From Hemileia vastatrix (taxonomy: Eukaryota; Basidiomycota; Pucciniomycetes; Pucciniales; Zaghouaniaceae), in the NCBI GenBank assembly GCA_030280995.1, contig JASXTE010000002.1, positions 8,448,183-8,512,182 on the forward strand: a stretch of 64,000 nucleotides of DNA, in the 5' to 3' direction. Each line of letters begins with the position of its first letter. The stretch's first letter is position 1. The notes under the pieces are model-generated. The model did no database searches and had not been told where the DNA came from. It saw only the letters and a list, made by a program, of their open reading frames with translations. The position numbers and the translations under genes are program-made. This document shows positions 22,601-33,993 of this stretch, piece after piece.

Positions 22601-23450
22601 ATGTGATGTGCGGTGAATTGGGAGGATCTTTAGATTGGTTGGCTGTGCTGTGGTTGGAAAATTTTCACTAAAGTATGACATATTTTACCCCATGTTTAAG
22701 ATCTCATGTACCAAATCAGCCATGTTTCATGGTGTGTTTACGTGGTGGTTTTCAAATGAAATCCACCAGGCATATTTGTTCAAGTTTGAGACCCCCTATT
22801 AAAAATTAGATGGGTAGAGGAGGAGGCAGAGATCCTTAAGAAGATTAATAAATTATTACTTTCAAAAATTTTTACAGATAAATATCAAATTATAATAAAG
22901 TTTGCAAATATTTTTGTCATTGTATTGGCTTCCACTTTTAAATGCAGTTACTATTTTACATGTGCTCATACCAAAACTTGGAAAAGTGATCTAAATAAGC
23001 ATTAAATATTTAAATAGGAAAACTTGCATATTAATTTCCATAACAACCATTCAAGTTATAAACTTTAAGGACTATTTTTATTTTTTTAAATATAAATATT
23101 TCTTTTAGTTGAGTAACTGAATATCTTACTTTCAATAGCCTGTAGGTCTTATATTTTAGTTAAAATTTAATAAATTATACAAAATTTAGTTTTGAAAAGA
23201 CTTAATAGATTAGAAGTGAGAAGTGAATATAATCTTTTTAAAATTTGAAAATAGGAATGGCATTAGTTATTTCAATCCATATAGTTATTAATATTTGTGA
23301 TCAAAAAATTTGCTAAATTTATCTATTGTCACAATTATGTAGTAAAAGATATTATTATTTTAAATTAAATTTACTTTCATAATTTTATGGTTTATCTTTT
23401 GAATGCAAAGTAATGATTAGGTATGTTAAGGAATAATTTTTATCATCCAA
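22601..23450. other. AT-rich sequence, no gene recognised
   Basis: Contains a GC-richer patch at 22600-22800 with a short hairpin (GTGGTGG with CCACCAG, about 22740-22775). Otherwise low-complexity sequence without coding-like frames. Confidence 0.5.
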
Positions 23451-23594
23451 ATTGATAATAATATTGTATATTCAAAAGCTTATGTTTGATCAATGTGTGC
23501 TCAATGTATGCTCAGTGAAGGATAAAATCATGGTTATAGTTGATCAACTTGCATAACTTGAGATCAATTGAGTTTCATTTTTGGACCAATCTAA

Positions 23595-23722
23595 AAAAAA
23601 TGTAAATCTAACTCTAATTTACTTATGTTTATAAAGTATTCATAAACCTGGAATAATTAAGGGACACTCTAAATTTCAGGAGAGGGGATCGCTAACAATT
23701 CACCCATAGATTTCCCATGGTG
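23595..23722 (-). repeat. Second copy of the 6666-type transposon terminus
   Basis: Read on the minus strand it starts CACCATGGGAAATCTATGGG at 23722 and matches 6666-6790 nearly base for base through GAGTGTCCCTTAATTATTCC and GAATACTTTATAAACATAAG. Weaker similarity continues to about 23450. It ends exactly where the copia RT frame is interrupted. Its partner terminus was not found between 17 and 23 kb. Confidence 0.65.
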
Positions 23723-24660
23723 TATGGTGTTTGTTAAGAGTTTATTTTGGATTAATGCATCTTGACCTAGGATAAAGCATTGTTGTGTTCCCTCTACTTT
23801 CAAGCCTACTATGGTGTTCAGATTGTATTGCCACTTGATCATTAGCATTTGTTTAAGATATATTTCTAGTGCTTTTAGAGTTTCAGTGTTGTTAGATGTT
23901 ACAATTCCATCATTGACATGCACCCAAAGCATAAAATTGCTCTATTTTTTTAAAAAAAAGTAAACAGTGTTATCATAGGAAGACATTTCATATCTGATAT
24001 TTTGTAATTGATGTCTTAAGTTTTTCTTCTAGAATCTTGCTTCTTGAAAGGTACCATACAATATCTTTCTCTGTTTATAAGCTTTGCAGTCTTTCTTATT
24101 GAAGCCAGGTGGATCCCTAGCCTATACTTCTTCATCAATTGGACCATGCAAATATGCCTCCATCACATTGAAGGCATGTACTGGCAAGTTTTACCTTTCT
24201 GTTATTGTTAAAATTCTCCTTTGAGCAGTGAATGGAGCTTTTTGGAGAAAAATTAGACAATTAATAAATAAATTTAAATTGTTTGAAAGCTTTTGCAACA
24301 TATATGGAATTTTTATGGTTACTCCTGTGGTGATGTCTATCTTTTCTGTAAAAAAACCATCTTGCATACAGAATTCATGCTCCCTTTAGGGGGGTCTCTC
24401 TTTTCCATACATTTATATTTGTTAAATTATCAATTTCCTTTTGGCAGGCATAGTCCCATTGTTCATTTTTGGTATATTTAATAGTGTCATTATATAATTT
24501 TGGTAAATTTGTGACAAAAAATTTGAAGTATGTCATTATGTCTTCAAAAAAAGTTTCTTGTTCTCTTACTGTCTCTTCTCTATGAAAATTGCCTAGTATG
24601 AGTTTTGATTCATCTGTATGTTCAACAGAATTTGTGATAAGATCTACTTTCATTTTATTT
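23723..24660 (-). pseudogene. Ty1/copia reverse transcriptase, truncated
   Basis: The minus-strand frames give the copia RT. The upstream part is MKVDLITNSVEHTDESKLIL...NEQWDYACQKEIDNLTNINV (24375-24653), the usual start of the domain with the NVW segment. The downstream part is LWVHVNDGIV (about 23925) followed by LKQMLMIKWQYNLNTIVGLK. The catalytic V-D-D is V-N-D here: the first Asp is AAT at 23912-23914. The frame is broken between the two parts and runs into a transposon terminus at 23722, so the RT end and RNase H are missing. Confidence 0.75.
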
Positions 24661-24799
24661 TATTTTGTTATACCTTCTCCAAAAGACATCCAGGCAGAGA
24701 CTAGAGTTCTTTTATCTTCTGGATCCCAGATAATCCATCCTTTCATCTTGGTTGGGTAGCTTATAGGTATACACTTTTTTTCTCTTTCATCAAGTTTTT

Positions 24800-25760
24800 T
24801 TTTACTTTTTTTTTGTATATGGACATTGGTGGTTTCCCCAGAATCCTTTGATTATGTCTAGTTGAGGTTTTATCTGAAAAGGTTTTTCATAGGGAGTCAT
24901 GTTTGATGATATTTTGTTAGGAATATGATTGAGTAAAAAGGATGCCCGTTTGATTGAAAAACTCCAGAACTATTTTCCAAGATTTCTGTCAGACAGAATT
25001 GTATTTCCCATCTCAGTTAAGGTTCTGTTGTATTTTTCTACATTAAAACTTTGCTGGTGAAAGTAAGGGAGTGATTTTTTGTGTCCAATACCTTTTTCAG
25101 CTATGAAATTTTAAACATGTTTGTTTTTAAATTCTCCACATTTTTTAGTGCTTAAAATCCTTACACTTTGGAAGTCTGGATCTCTAACCTTCTGATGATG
25201 TCAATAATCATGTTTGTCACTTTGGATTTTTGTTAGCTTAAATTAAATTTTCTATAGGTTGTTGCTATGTCTCCTATTTTCAAGGCCTATAAGTTACCAT
25301 CAATTGACTCTTCTTAAAAAGGTCCTATCAACTCTTTGTTAAAATCTCCAGTGTATTTGTGTTTCTTCCTGTAGACTCTAAGAAACATTGTCCTCTACTT
25401 TTGCACACATGAAAAGAGTCACATATTATGTTTCCCAGTGGAAGTTAGTCAGGTAATCCCAGACCCATTTTACCATTAATTAATTTTCTTGTCTGTTGTA
25501 AACTTGCATGTTCTAGAAGACAATTCCATTTTTATAGTATCTCTTTTTTTTACTTCTTACTCTTAGAATAGGAATCCTTTCAGGTAGGTTAAGGATAAAA
25601 GTTACAGGTTTAATTTCATTTGATTGTATTTTGGTAATAATTGTTCTAGGTACATGAATGTTAGTATTTATCAATGTATCAGTAATGGGAGAATTAAAAG
25701 TCGATATTGGTTGATGAACACGGCCAATAGAATTGGAGTGCTTTGGTATCTAATTAAGAA
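24800..25760 (-). pseudogene. Ty1/copia integrase, degraded
   Basis: Minus-strand frames read VRILSTKKCGEFKNKHV, NFIAEKGIGHKKSLPYFHQQ, EKYNRTLTEMGNTILSDRNL and, further down, MTPYEKPFQIKPQLDIIKGF. This order is typical of the copia integrase core and its C-terminal GKxF-like region. The S-D-N-G-G-E segment is altered to STKKCGE and several stops interrupt it. It lies between protease and RT, the copia order PR-IN-RT. Confidence 0.65.
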
Positions 25761-25771
25761 ATCATTCATGT

Positions 25772-26323
25772 TTACAAGAGAAAAATCATCATTGCTTTTG
25801 ATAAGAGAAGCAGGTGAAATGAGCATACTTCTTGCATATTTAAAGAATAAACTGGTTTAATATTGATTATTTGTCCATTCAGTCCACAGAATTGGATTTT
25901 TCTCCTGCCTGTAATGAGAGGAGAGGTACCATTAGTTGTAACTTCCAGGGAATTTGGTGTGTCTAATAGAGTAGAATCTACTAACTCATTGATGTTTCCC
26001 AATAGATGATGCATGTCTCCAGTATTGAAAATTAGATTTGTAGGAGAGTTATTTTCACTTAAAGTGATATGTTCAAAGGCAACTGCTGAAGCCTCAGGAG
26101 AATCAACTGATAGTTCAGTAATTTGAGCTGTTGGTTTTTGAGTGTTGTTACTATTTGGATTGTGTTGAGTATTGTTTCTTTCTGGGTATGTTGGTCTATA
26201 TGAACCCATTTTTTTGTTTGTGTTATTTTGATTTTTATTTGTATATGGTGAATGTGGATTTAGATGAACTTTCAAATCTGGTGGGATTACATTTTTTTGA
26301 ATTATAGAAGGTTTAATTATCAT
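25772..26323 (-). pseudogene. Ty1/copia protease region
   Basis: An Asn/Thr-rich linker (YPERNNTQHNPNSNNTQKPT) leads to NLIFNTGDMHHLLGNINELV, which is the copia aspartic protease active-site region. The catalytic D-T-G is N-T-G (AAT at 26024-26026). Downstream LLDTPNSLEVTTNGTSPLIT and INIKPVYSLNMQEVCSFHLL continue into the pre-integrase segment. The frame starts without a convincing ATG, consistent with its being part of a gag-pol polyprotein. Confidence 0.7.
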
Positions 26324-26371
26324 CAGGTAGTTTATTTTTAAATTTGGCTAGTGTGTGTTGTGGTAGTTACA

Positions 26372-27419
26372 TTAAAAAAATTGTTGCTTCAGACAATTGT
26401 TTTGTATATGACCCAGTAAGTTACAGTTGTGGCAGATTAATGGGCAATGAGAAGTCAAACCTGAGGAGATATCCTGCAAAAATGTTTTATCATTATTGTC
26501 ATTTATTTGAACGTTTTTTGGGATATTGAAAGACTGTGTAAGGTGATCATAAATTTGTGTGGGGATATTCATCACATTCCCAGTAGCAGTGATATTGAGG
26601 GTTTGTCTTTCCACTTTGTCTTCATTTTTAATCCATCCAAAGTGTTTTCCATTTCCCTATTTAAAGATACAATGTTGAAAGTTTTGTTTTATTTTCTAGT
26701 AACTATTTTGGTCTCTATTAGGACTTTGGAGCTGAATCAAGGGTTTTCTTGTAAAATTTGTTGAGCTAAGCAGCAAATGATGTTTTTTCACTGACTCCTG
26801 TTGCATGAATATCTGCTATAACTTTCCTGATTTTTCCCATTAATGAAATTGTATTATTGTATTCTTTTGATTTAATTTTGAGCAGTTTCTTGACTGAATT
26901 AAGTTGTGCTGCTCTAAAGATGACATTAAAAAGGCTTTTGATATGCCTGAGCGCGTGAGTGTTAGGTTGCAAATTGCCTATCTGATCTTGGATTCTTGAG
27001 CTGACTGAATTAGAAAGCATGCCTCAACCAATGTGATCATTCATCAAGGTTCTTGATTCTCTTCTTCTATCAAAGAAGTTTGGTTTTCCTGTGAAATCTG
27101 TAATGATTCTTCATAATTCCTTGTACCAAGTATGGAAGTTTGAGCTTTCATCTTTCAGGATATCTTGCCAGTCTTTCAGTATCATTTGAGATTTAAATAT
27201 TCTGTCTCTAGTATGGCTATCTTATTGAAGTTATATTAGGTTCCTACATTATTTTTTTTCATTGTCCAAATCTAGTTCATTCTCTCCTAAATATTCATCT
27301 TGTTGAAAGATATCCAGATATTGGGATTAAGATTGGGGTGTGTGAGGTTGGGTTGAGTGAGCTGCTTGGGAAAGAGGAATTTTTGGGAAACTAGTTGGTG
27401 TGTTGGTGTCTTGAGACAT
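26372..27419 (-). pseudogene. Ty1/copia gag with intact zinc knuckle, interrupted
   Basis: The probable start is the ATG at 27419 (MSQDTNTPTSFPKIPLSQAA). A stop follows within 35 codons. The middle part is SSRIQDQIGNLQPNTHALRH...NNTISLMGKIRKVIADIHAT (26766-27020), and the last part (26372-26614) has the CCHC knuckle CHNCNLLGHIQNNC, whose four ligands are all present. CT-rich sequence directly upstream on this strand fits a fungal transcription leader. Together with PR, IN and RT downstream this makes one minus-strand copia element. Confidence 0.7.
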
Positions 27420-27920
27420 TGTGATATTTTATAGAAAAATTAAGAGAAAAAGTTAAAAGGTGAAAAGAAAGAAATGAAAGAAAAATGAAGAAGAAAGAAA
27501 AAAGGAAGAGGAAAAGAAGAAGAAGAAAGATAAAGAAAATATAAAATAGTCAAATTTTATTAATGGTTCGGTTTATTTTTTAAAATTATTTGATTTTTTA
27601 AATTAAGTATTTTTCTTTCAGAGAGATTGGGCCAACAATATTGCTTCAAAACCTGGCTAAGGGAATCAACCTAATTTCTAATGATGATTATTTTGTATAT
27701 TTATATTAAAATAATTCAACCCAAAAGTAGACAAAAGGAAAGAAAGAAATAAAGGAGAAGAAAAAATTTGAAGAAAAGTAAGACTGAGACTGTAAGAAAA
27801 GGAAAAACTAAAAAGAGAAGAAGTAATTATTGGAGATGAAAATGAAAATAAAGAAAAAAAAAGGAAGAAAAAAAATTGGCTGTGATTGATGAAACTGTTT
27901 GATTATTATGGAAGTTTTGT
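27420..27920. other. Polypurine/polypyrimidine leader of the copia element, no gene
   Basis: Long purine runs on the plus strand (27441-27540, 27720-27880), equal to CT-rich sequence upstream of the copia gag start. The expected 5' LTR is not found. The Ty3 element begins at 27921. Confidence 0.5.
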
Positions 27921-28941
27921 TGTAGGTAGACTCTTACAGTTGCCTTTCTGTAAGCGGAATCTGAAGGAGTTGGATAATCAGAGAAACCCCTGTCCCTATA
28001 AATGAATTTTTGAGTTTTTTAGATCAATGAGCTTAAAATTCTACTTGATAATAATAAAGAATGAAACCCTGTCTAATTAACGCTTTTTAGGATGATTGAG
28101 TGGTTCTCCTGTGCAAAACAACTTAAATGCAACAATAAAGTTACACCAGAAACAATATTTAAAAAGTAAGAAGTTTTAATAATTTTTGAGAAAAGATACT
28201 ATAAATGAGTCCGTGGAGTTGAGAGCTCTCTTATGATACCCTATATGTTAATGTTTATGATTTGTTGAGTAAAATTGTTATTTTATAAGGGTATTATAAA
28301 TATTTAATTATTTGTTGACAAAAGAAAAATATGAATAATGGTTGTTATAATCCTCTATCTCTATTCTCTTATTTTGAATAATTTTGAGTCTACAGCCTTA
28401 TATGCATATTAATCAGTCACGTACCCTTTTCCCTCTGGAGCGCAGAGGGAGCTCATCTGGAGCTCGTCCGGACCTCCGGACTCAATTAGAACCTTAAATC
28501 TATAGTTAAAAATTTATAAAAATTACACATGATAGAGCTACTTCTTCTGAACATTTATAATAATTTTTTGTAGTCTGTGCAGCTCTCCTCACCGTGTGAA
28601 AAAAGTATTAAAGTTAAGTAATTTTTGAAAAATGTAAATAATTTAATAAATCTTTAAAAATCAATTAAAAATATAAGAAAAATATTAAAAATTCAGGGAA
28701 AATTCCTAAAGGTTTTTGAGATTCTTGAATTTTGTTAAATTTAGTTTTTCAGCCATAAAAAATCATATGACCCGTGAAATTAATAAATCTGACCAAACAT
28801 TCATATCTTGACTTTTTCAACTTCATTTTTTGTTTGATAATAAAATATTTTAAACTAATCCAGCTTCTCCAATCACTGCCCTATTCCCAATAAATATTCT
28901 AAATATACTTTTAGAGCTGTACTAAGATTTTGAATGCCACA
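27921..28941 (-). repeat. 3' LTR of the Ty3 element
   Basis: Begins TGTGGCATTC on the minus strand and ends CTACCTACA. It aligns along its length with 38463-39526. Shared blocks include GAGTTGGATAATCAGAGAAA, CAACAATAAAGTTACACCAG and ATAAATCTGACCAAACATTC. Confidence 0.9.
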
Positions 28942-28951
28942 TCCTCCCTCC
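28942..28951 (-). other. Polypurine tract
   Basis: Minus strand GGAGGGAGGA directly precedes the LTR start TGTGGCATTC, the expected plus-strand primer site. Confidence 0.8.
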
Positions 28952-29810
28952 AATGAAGAATGTCCTCATTCTTTGAATTTTGCATGTTCAATCAATATAT
29001 AATCCTACTTTTATCTTCTCCATATTCATCTCTTCATCATTTCTTCAACATCCCACTCCAACTACATAAACTTATTTCTACTTCCAAGAAACTCCCACCA
29101 ATAATCATGAAGATTTAATGAGGAGAAGATTGTTGATGCAGAGTTTTGATAATGATGTAGAAAAATTTCGGCCAAATTATTTGTTTTAATCTTATAGTTT
29201 AGTGCTTTAGTAAACATGAATACTGATATTTTCTTCAAATTTAATTGTTTTAAATTGATTTCTTCATAAATTTTCATTTTGAAATAAAATCTATTTGCCT
29301 TGTTCTGCTTCCAACTACTGAGAGCAAGGTTTGAATCCCTTCAGACTCCCCTATACCAGTCTCTACTCATATGCATTAAGATAGTAGGCTCCACACCTAC
29401 TGAGCTGAATACTTGATTCCATTATCATCAAATGAGCCAAATACTCCTGATTCCATTCTCTTTTATGAGACAAATAATTGATCCAATTCTTGCCATAAGG
29501 TCCTCCAAGCTTCATACCATTTAGCCTATTCAAGGCACACTACTTTTCCAACTACCATATCCTCCTTCAAAAATTTCATCATCACAACATTCAAATAGAC
29601 CACCATTTAATAACTCATCTTTTAAATAATAATAATCACCATATTTTCACCATGTTTAGCACCATAATTTATCATCCATCACCTCCACAATATTAACCAC
29701 TACATTTTCCAAATCAAACATACACCCTTTTCAAAATTTGAGTACCAGTGATAAATTAAATAATTTGTTGATTGTTAATTGAATAGCCTTCATTAAAAAA
29801 AATTTCATTA
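28952..29810. other. 3' untranslated region of the Ty3 element, no gene
   Basis: No coding-like frame is seen. A minus-strand frame at 29062-29277 is low in complexity. This lies between the polypurine tract and the minisatellite. Confidence 0.5.
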
Positions 29811-29814
29811 CCAG

Positions 29815-30425
29815 TTTAGATGTCTTGAAGGACAGTGATAAATTAAAATGAGTGCATAGAGTTGCATAGAATATTCCAGTTTAAGGTCATGGGGGACCCA
29901 TCTTGTAAATCTCTTTCAAATTGTCCAAATAATGATTGGATTTCCAGTTTAATGTCATAGAGGACAAAGAATGAGTGATTTTCCAGTTTAGGGTCATAGT
30001 GGACCAAACTTTTGATTGATAGAAAATCCAGCTTAAGGTCATAGTGGACCAAAGAATGATAAACTTTCCAGTTTAAGGTTATGGTGCACCAAACTTTTGA
30101 TCAATACCAACTCCAACTTCTATCCTAAACCTTTCTCCAAAAATATCCATAAAATCTTAAACGTCCTTGAAAATTAGCCAGTTTAAAGTCTTAGAGGACT
30201 AAAGATCCAATGAGGAACCAAATTCATGAAATAAAATTGTAAAAACTATCTAGTTTAAAGTCTTAGTGGACTAACAGGTCCAATTTGGAACCAAATTTTT
30301 GAAATAAAATCATAAAAACTATCCAGATTAAAGTCTTAGTGGACTAAAAGATCTTGAGGAACCAAATTCTTGAAATAAAATTGTAAAAAATATCCAGTTT
30401 AAAGTCTTAGTAGACTAACAGATCC
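29815..30425. repeat. Minisatellite with co-varying dyads inside the Ty3 3' region
   Basis: Ten copies of CCAGTTTAAxGTC-n6-GGACx' occur near 29815, 29876, 29945, 29983, 30029, 30068, 30179, 30251, 30321 and 30397. The first six are about 30-70 bases apart. The last four have a 70-76 base period with ACCAAATTCTTGAAATAAAA between them. The base before GTC and the base after GAC change together: T/A in 29815 and 29945, G/C in 29876, 29983 and 30029, A/T in the last four. A diverged copy lies at 31110. An open frame across it on the minus strand is a by-product. Confidence 0.8.
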
Positions 30426-31460
30426 AATTTTTCTCAAGCTCCTCTTGACCCTTTTTCCTATATAAAATATACTATAAAAAATAAACCAAAAGAAAATTGA
30501 AAATTAAATTTAACAAAATTTAAAAAAAATAATTGTATGTTTATATATTTATTTATTTTTTATTTTATTTATCTATTTACTTTTTTATTTTTTATTAGTT
30601 TTTTATTTTTACTTTTTTTTTGATTTTTTTAATGATGAAAATAATAAAAGGTTATAAAGGATTGTTATGAAATAAAATTTAAAATTTAATTTTATAAAAA
30701 ATGATAAAAGAATTTGAAATATAAAATTTATGAAATGTAAAATAAAATTTTAAAGATGCCCCCTGGCCAATTGATGAGTTGTAACCTCAACATCATACCC
30801 ACATCCAAGTGCAACTTGATGTGGTTACACAATTTTGAGAAATTGAAAATACACAATTAATAAATGAAAGTTTAGGAAAATAAAATTTTATGATAATGAT
30901 CACTGGGTGGGCCCCCTCCAATTTATAAAAATGATTAGAGACCACCAGTGAGCATCACCCTTAAAAATATTTTATAGTATTATAAAAATTAAAATGAAAG
31001 AAAAACATATTTCATTATATAAAAATCTAACATAAAAGAAAAAATAAAAATAAAAATAAAAAAGAATCTTGAATCCGGCAGTGGGAGGATTGTCTCTTCC
31101 TTTGTTCCATTTTATAGTCTTAGCAGACTTCCTATAGTTCAAAAACAAATCCAGGATTCAACTAGAAACAGTGAAAAATTGGTAACAAACATTGTGGGGT
31201 AATTGTGTATAGAGAAGCCAGCCCATCAATTACCCCCAAACTTGCCAATATTTAATTCAGAAGGTTCCCCTGTGAACATTTCTACCAATAAAAAATTTAT
31301 AATTCCAACATATATCTTCTCCATAATTTTTGTTGCTTCTAAGAGTTTTAATAATTTTCAAACAAATGGCTTTATAAATGTTGTAAGATTTTGTTAACGG
31401 TTTTGTCTCCAATACCATAGTAAAACGACAGTAATATTTTTAATAAGAAAGTAGTTAATT
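30426..31460. other. AT-rich 3' region of the Ty3 element, no gene
   Basis: Low-complexity A/T runs. A hairpin CACATCCAAGT with ACTTGATGTG lies at about 30804-30830. A lone copy of the minisatellite motif is at 31110. Confidence 0.5.
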
Positions 31461-31760
31461 TCCATTCTGGAGTTTCACCTTCAAACAATTGTAGAAATAT
31501 TTTACCCTCATTTAAAAGCTTCACCTTCAAACAATTGTAGAAATAGTTTACCCTCATTTTGGAGTTATCCTTCAAGCGATTGTAGAAATAGTTTACCCTC
31601 ATTTCAGAGTTAAACATTGACAAAATTTTATTTAATCGATTATTTAGTTTATCCTTGTTTTGGAGTCTCACCTTCAAATGATTGGAGAAATAGTTTACCC
31701 TCATTTCTGAGTTTCACCTTCAAACGATTGTAGAAATAGTTTGCCCTCATTTTGGAGTTT
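31460..31760 (-). repeat. About 46-bp coding tandem repeat at the end of pol
   Basis: The plus-strand block GTAGAAATAGTTTACCCTCA recurs about six times (positions of TTTACCCTCA near 31501, 31548, 31592, 31694 and 31741), spaced 45-48 bases with one double gap. On the minus strand it encodes repeats such as NEGKLFLQSFEGE and RVNYFYNCLKVKL in shifting frames, just after the integrase end. Because 46 is not a multiple of three, each unit shifts the frame. Confidence 0.7.
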
Positions 31761-32899
31761 ACCTTTAGCACTCCTGGTGCACCTAGGATAGAACCGTTTG
31801 ACTTGATCAGCCGCTACCCTCTTCTTTAAAACTACTCCATCAAATTCTTCCAAAACAAATGAACCGCCAGACACCTGTTCTCTGACTTTATAAGGTCCAT
31901 TCCACCTATCTGCAAACATCTTCCCCCACTGGCTTTCCAAACTCCTATTATACACTAAAACCATATCTCCAGTCTTTAAAGGTTTCCTGAGCCTGTGTTA
32001 TAGTCTTTCATCCCAATACCTTACTGACTGATTTCTGATTTTAATCATTCTAGAATATGCTTTTTCTAAAAATTCTTCTTTCTTCTCCTGCTGCATCATT
32101 CTTTCACATAACAGTTCTTCAGTAGTGTTAACAGTATCCCAATCTACTCCAAGAAATGATTCAGCCTCTAAATCAACTGGTATAACTGCTTACTGTCCAA
32201 AAACAAGCTCATAGGGTGAAAATCCGGTTGTCATATTGGCAGTAATTTGATCATCAAATAAAACTAAAGGTAAATAATGCCTCCACTTTTCAGCAGTTGA
32301 CCCACTCATTTTGACTAAAGCATCCTTAATAACTTGATGCCCTCTTTCAACCATAAATTCAGCTTCAGGATAATAAGGGTTTGCTACCCTAACCTTTGAC
32401 CCAACTTTTGATATAGCTTCTCTAAACTCTGTCCCAAACTCAGGACCTCCATCTACCGTTACCAATTTCATAACTCCATATTGATACACCCAATTTTTCA
32501 AAATAAATTTTGCCACATTTTTGGCAGTCAAATTAATAAGAGGCACTGCCTCTACCCAACCAGATAAATCATCTCTGGCTACAATTAAATATTTATATCT
32601 CTCCTCTTTTATATGAAAAGCATCCAAACCAACCCTACCAAAAAGAGTGTTTTCACCGGTTGCATGTCTAGGTTCTTTTGGCCTTAGATAACTCCTTCTT
32701 TGACATTCTTCACATGACTGAACCCATTTCTTAACAGCCATCTTCATACCAGGCCACCAAAATCTATCAGTAATTTGTCTATATGTCTTTCCCGTTACCT
32801 ATGACCAAGATCTTCATGCAGTGCTTTCATAACCAACTCTTGCCCTTTCTTTTGAGAAACTACTACTTGAGGATTTGGATACCTCCTTTTCATCAATCT
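31701..32899 (-). pseudogene. Ty3 integrase
   Basis: The frame contains the zinc-binding end SCEECQRRS (with HEDLGH just upstream near 32820) and the core GLDAFHIKEERYKYLIVARD (first Asp). Then come VTVDGGPEFGTEF (second Asp) and MVERGHQVIKDALVKMSGST (Glu), so the DDE triad is present. The C-terminal part (31701-31964) has GDMVLVYNRSL...GPYKVREQVSGGSFVLEEFD, the GPF/Y module. Stops interrupt at about 32189, 31992 and in the zinc region. It would insert Ty3 cDNA into the genome. Confidence 0.85.
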
Positions 32900-33993
32900 T
32901 CATCCAGATATATAAAATGCTTGGGTCTTTCTTTTGATAGCCACCCAGTCATCATCATCACATTCCTCTGGCCTTTCCAGAGTCAACAAATATTTTACCA
33001 AAACATAATAACACCCAGTCTGTCCCCAGACCTCATCTTTAAAATCCAATAAAATAACATCCAAGGGCACTTCCCTATCACCTATATCACTTGCACTTGC
33101 ATGAGCCATAAACTTCTTTGATTGAGTTTGATTGATAAACGAATAAAATTTTTCATCTTTAAATTTTGAAACTTCAAATTTCTTTTGAACTGAATTTTTA
33201 TCAACCTCTTTACCACCCTTTTTAGTATCTCCTTCTTCATCACCATTGTGCAACCTCCGCATCACCGAATTTATATCTACACCCAAACTCTCTTTGACCA
33301 AATTTTCTAAACTTCCAACATATACACCATCAAACAATCTACTACTATCCCATACTACCACATCATTCTCATCCACATATACACTTTCCACACTTTTATT
33401 ATCCTCATATCCCACATATTCATCCCACTTTACACAACCAGCCAGTTTTAACTCATGGGGGAGGTATGGAAAGTCTTCAGCTCCTTTAGTGCTGGCTTTA
33501 ATTATAGGTATATCTTCATCAAACTCTTCTGAGTCTGAATCATCTTCAGTGGGTGGTCTCCTTGACAAACCATCTGGCATAGTAAAAGTTTTGCCAGGCT
33601 TATGAACTAAGTCAAAAGAAAAATGTTGAATGAATGCTACCCATCTAGTCATAGGTGCATTTGGTAAACTTGTGGAATTAATCATTTGAATTAAAGATTT
33701 TGCATCCACTTTCAATTCAAAGTGTTTGCCCCACAAAACATTTTGAAGTTTCTTTAAAATTTTTGCCACTCCACACAGTTCCAATTTCGGCTGAGAATAT
33801 CTTGATTTGACATTGGTATATACCGCAAATTAATACCTAACTGGCCTAATGTAACCAGCTTTATCCATCTGAGACAAACTGCCCCAGCAGCAACCTGACT
33901 TGAGTCAACTTCTAAATAAATCTTACCAGCATCTTTTCCATAATCTAACTTGTGCAGGAAAATATCTTTTCCCACAACCTTCTTCAGCTTCAC
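32900..33993 (-). pseudogene. Ty3 RNase H and tether region
   Basis: Two overlapping frames joined by a shift near 33784-33754. The first has KIYLEVDSSQVAAGAVCLRW (RNase H first Asp). The second has LWGKHFELKVDAKSLIQMIN (another Asp) and FDLVHKPGKTFTMPDGLSRR, the usual end of the domain. It is followed by an unusually long acidic tether (EDDSDSEEFDEDIPIIKAST...). The domain removes the RNA strand during reverse transcription. Confidence 0.8.

Noticed and set aside
6666..23722. A single 17-kb inverted-repeat element bounded by the two most similar termini
   Set aside because: Flanking triplets differ (AAT and TAT), and joining the flanks does not rejoin a gene, whereas the 17125 end has a matching duplication and restores the oxygenase frame.
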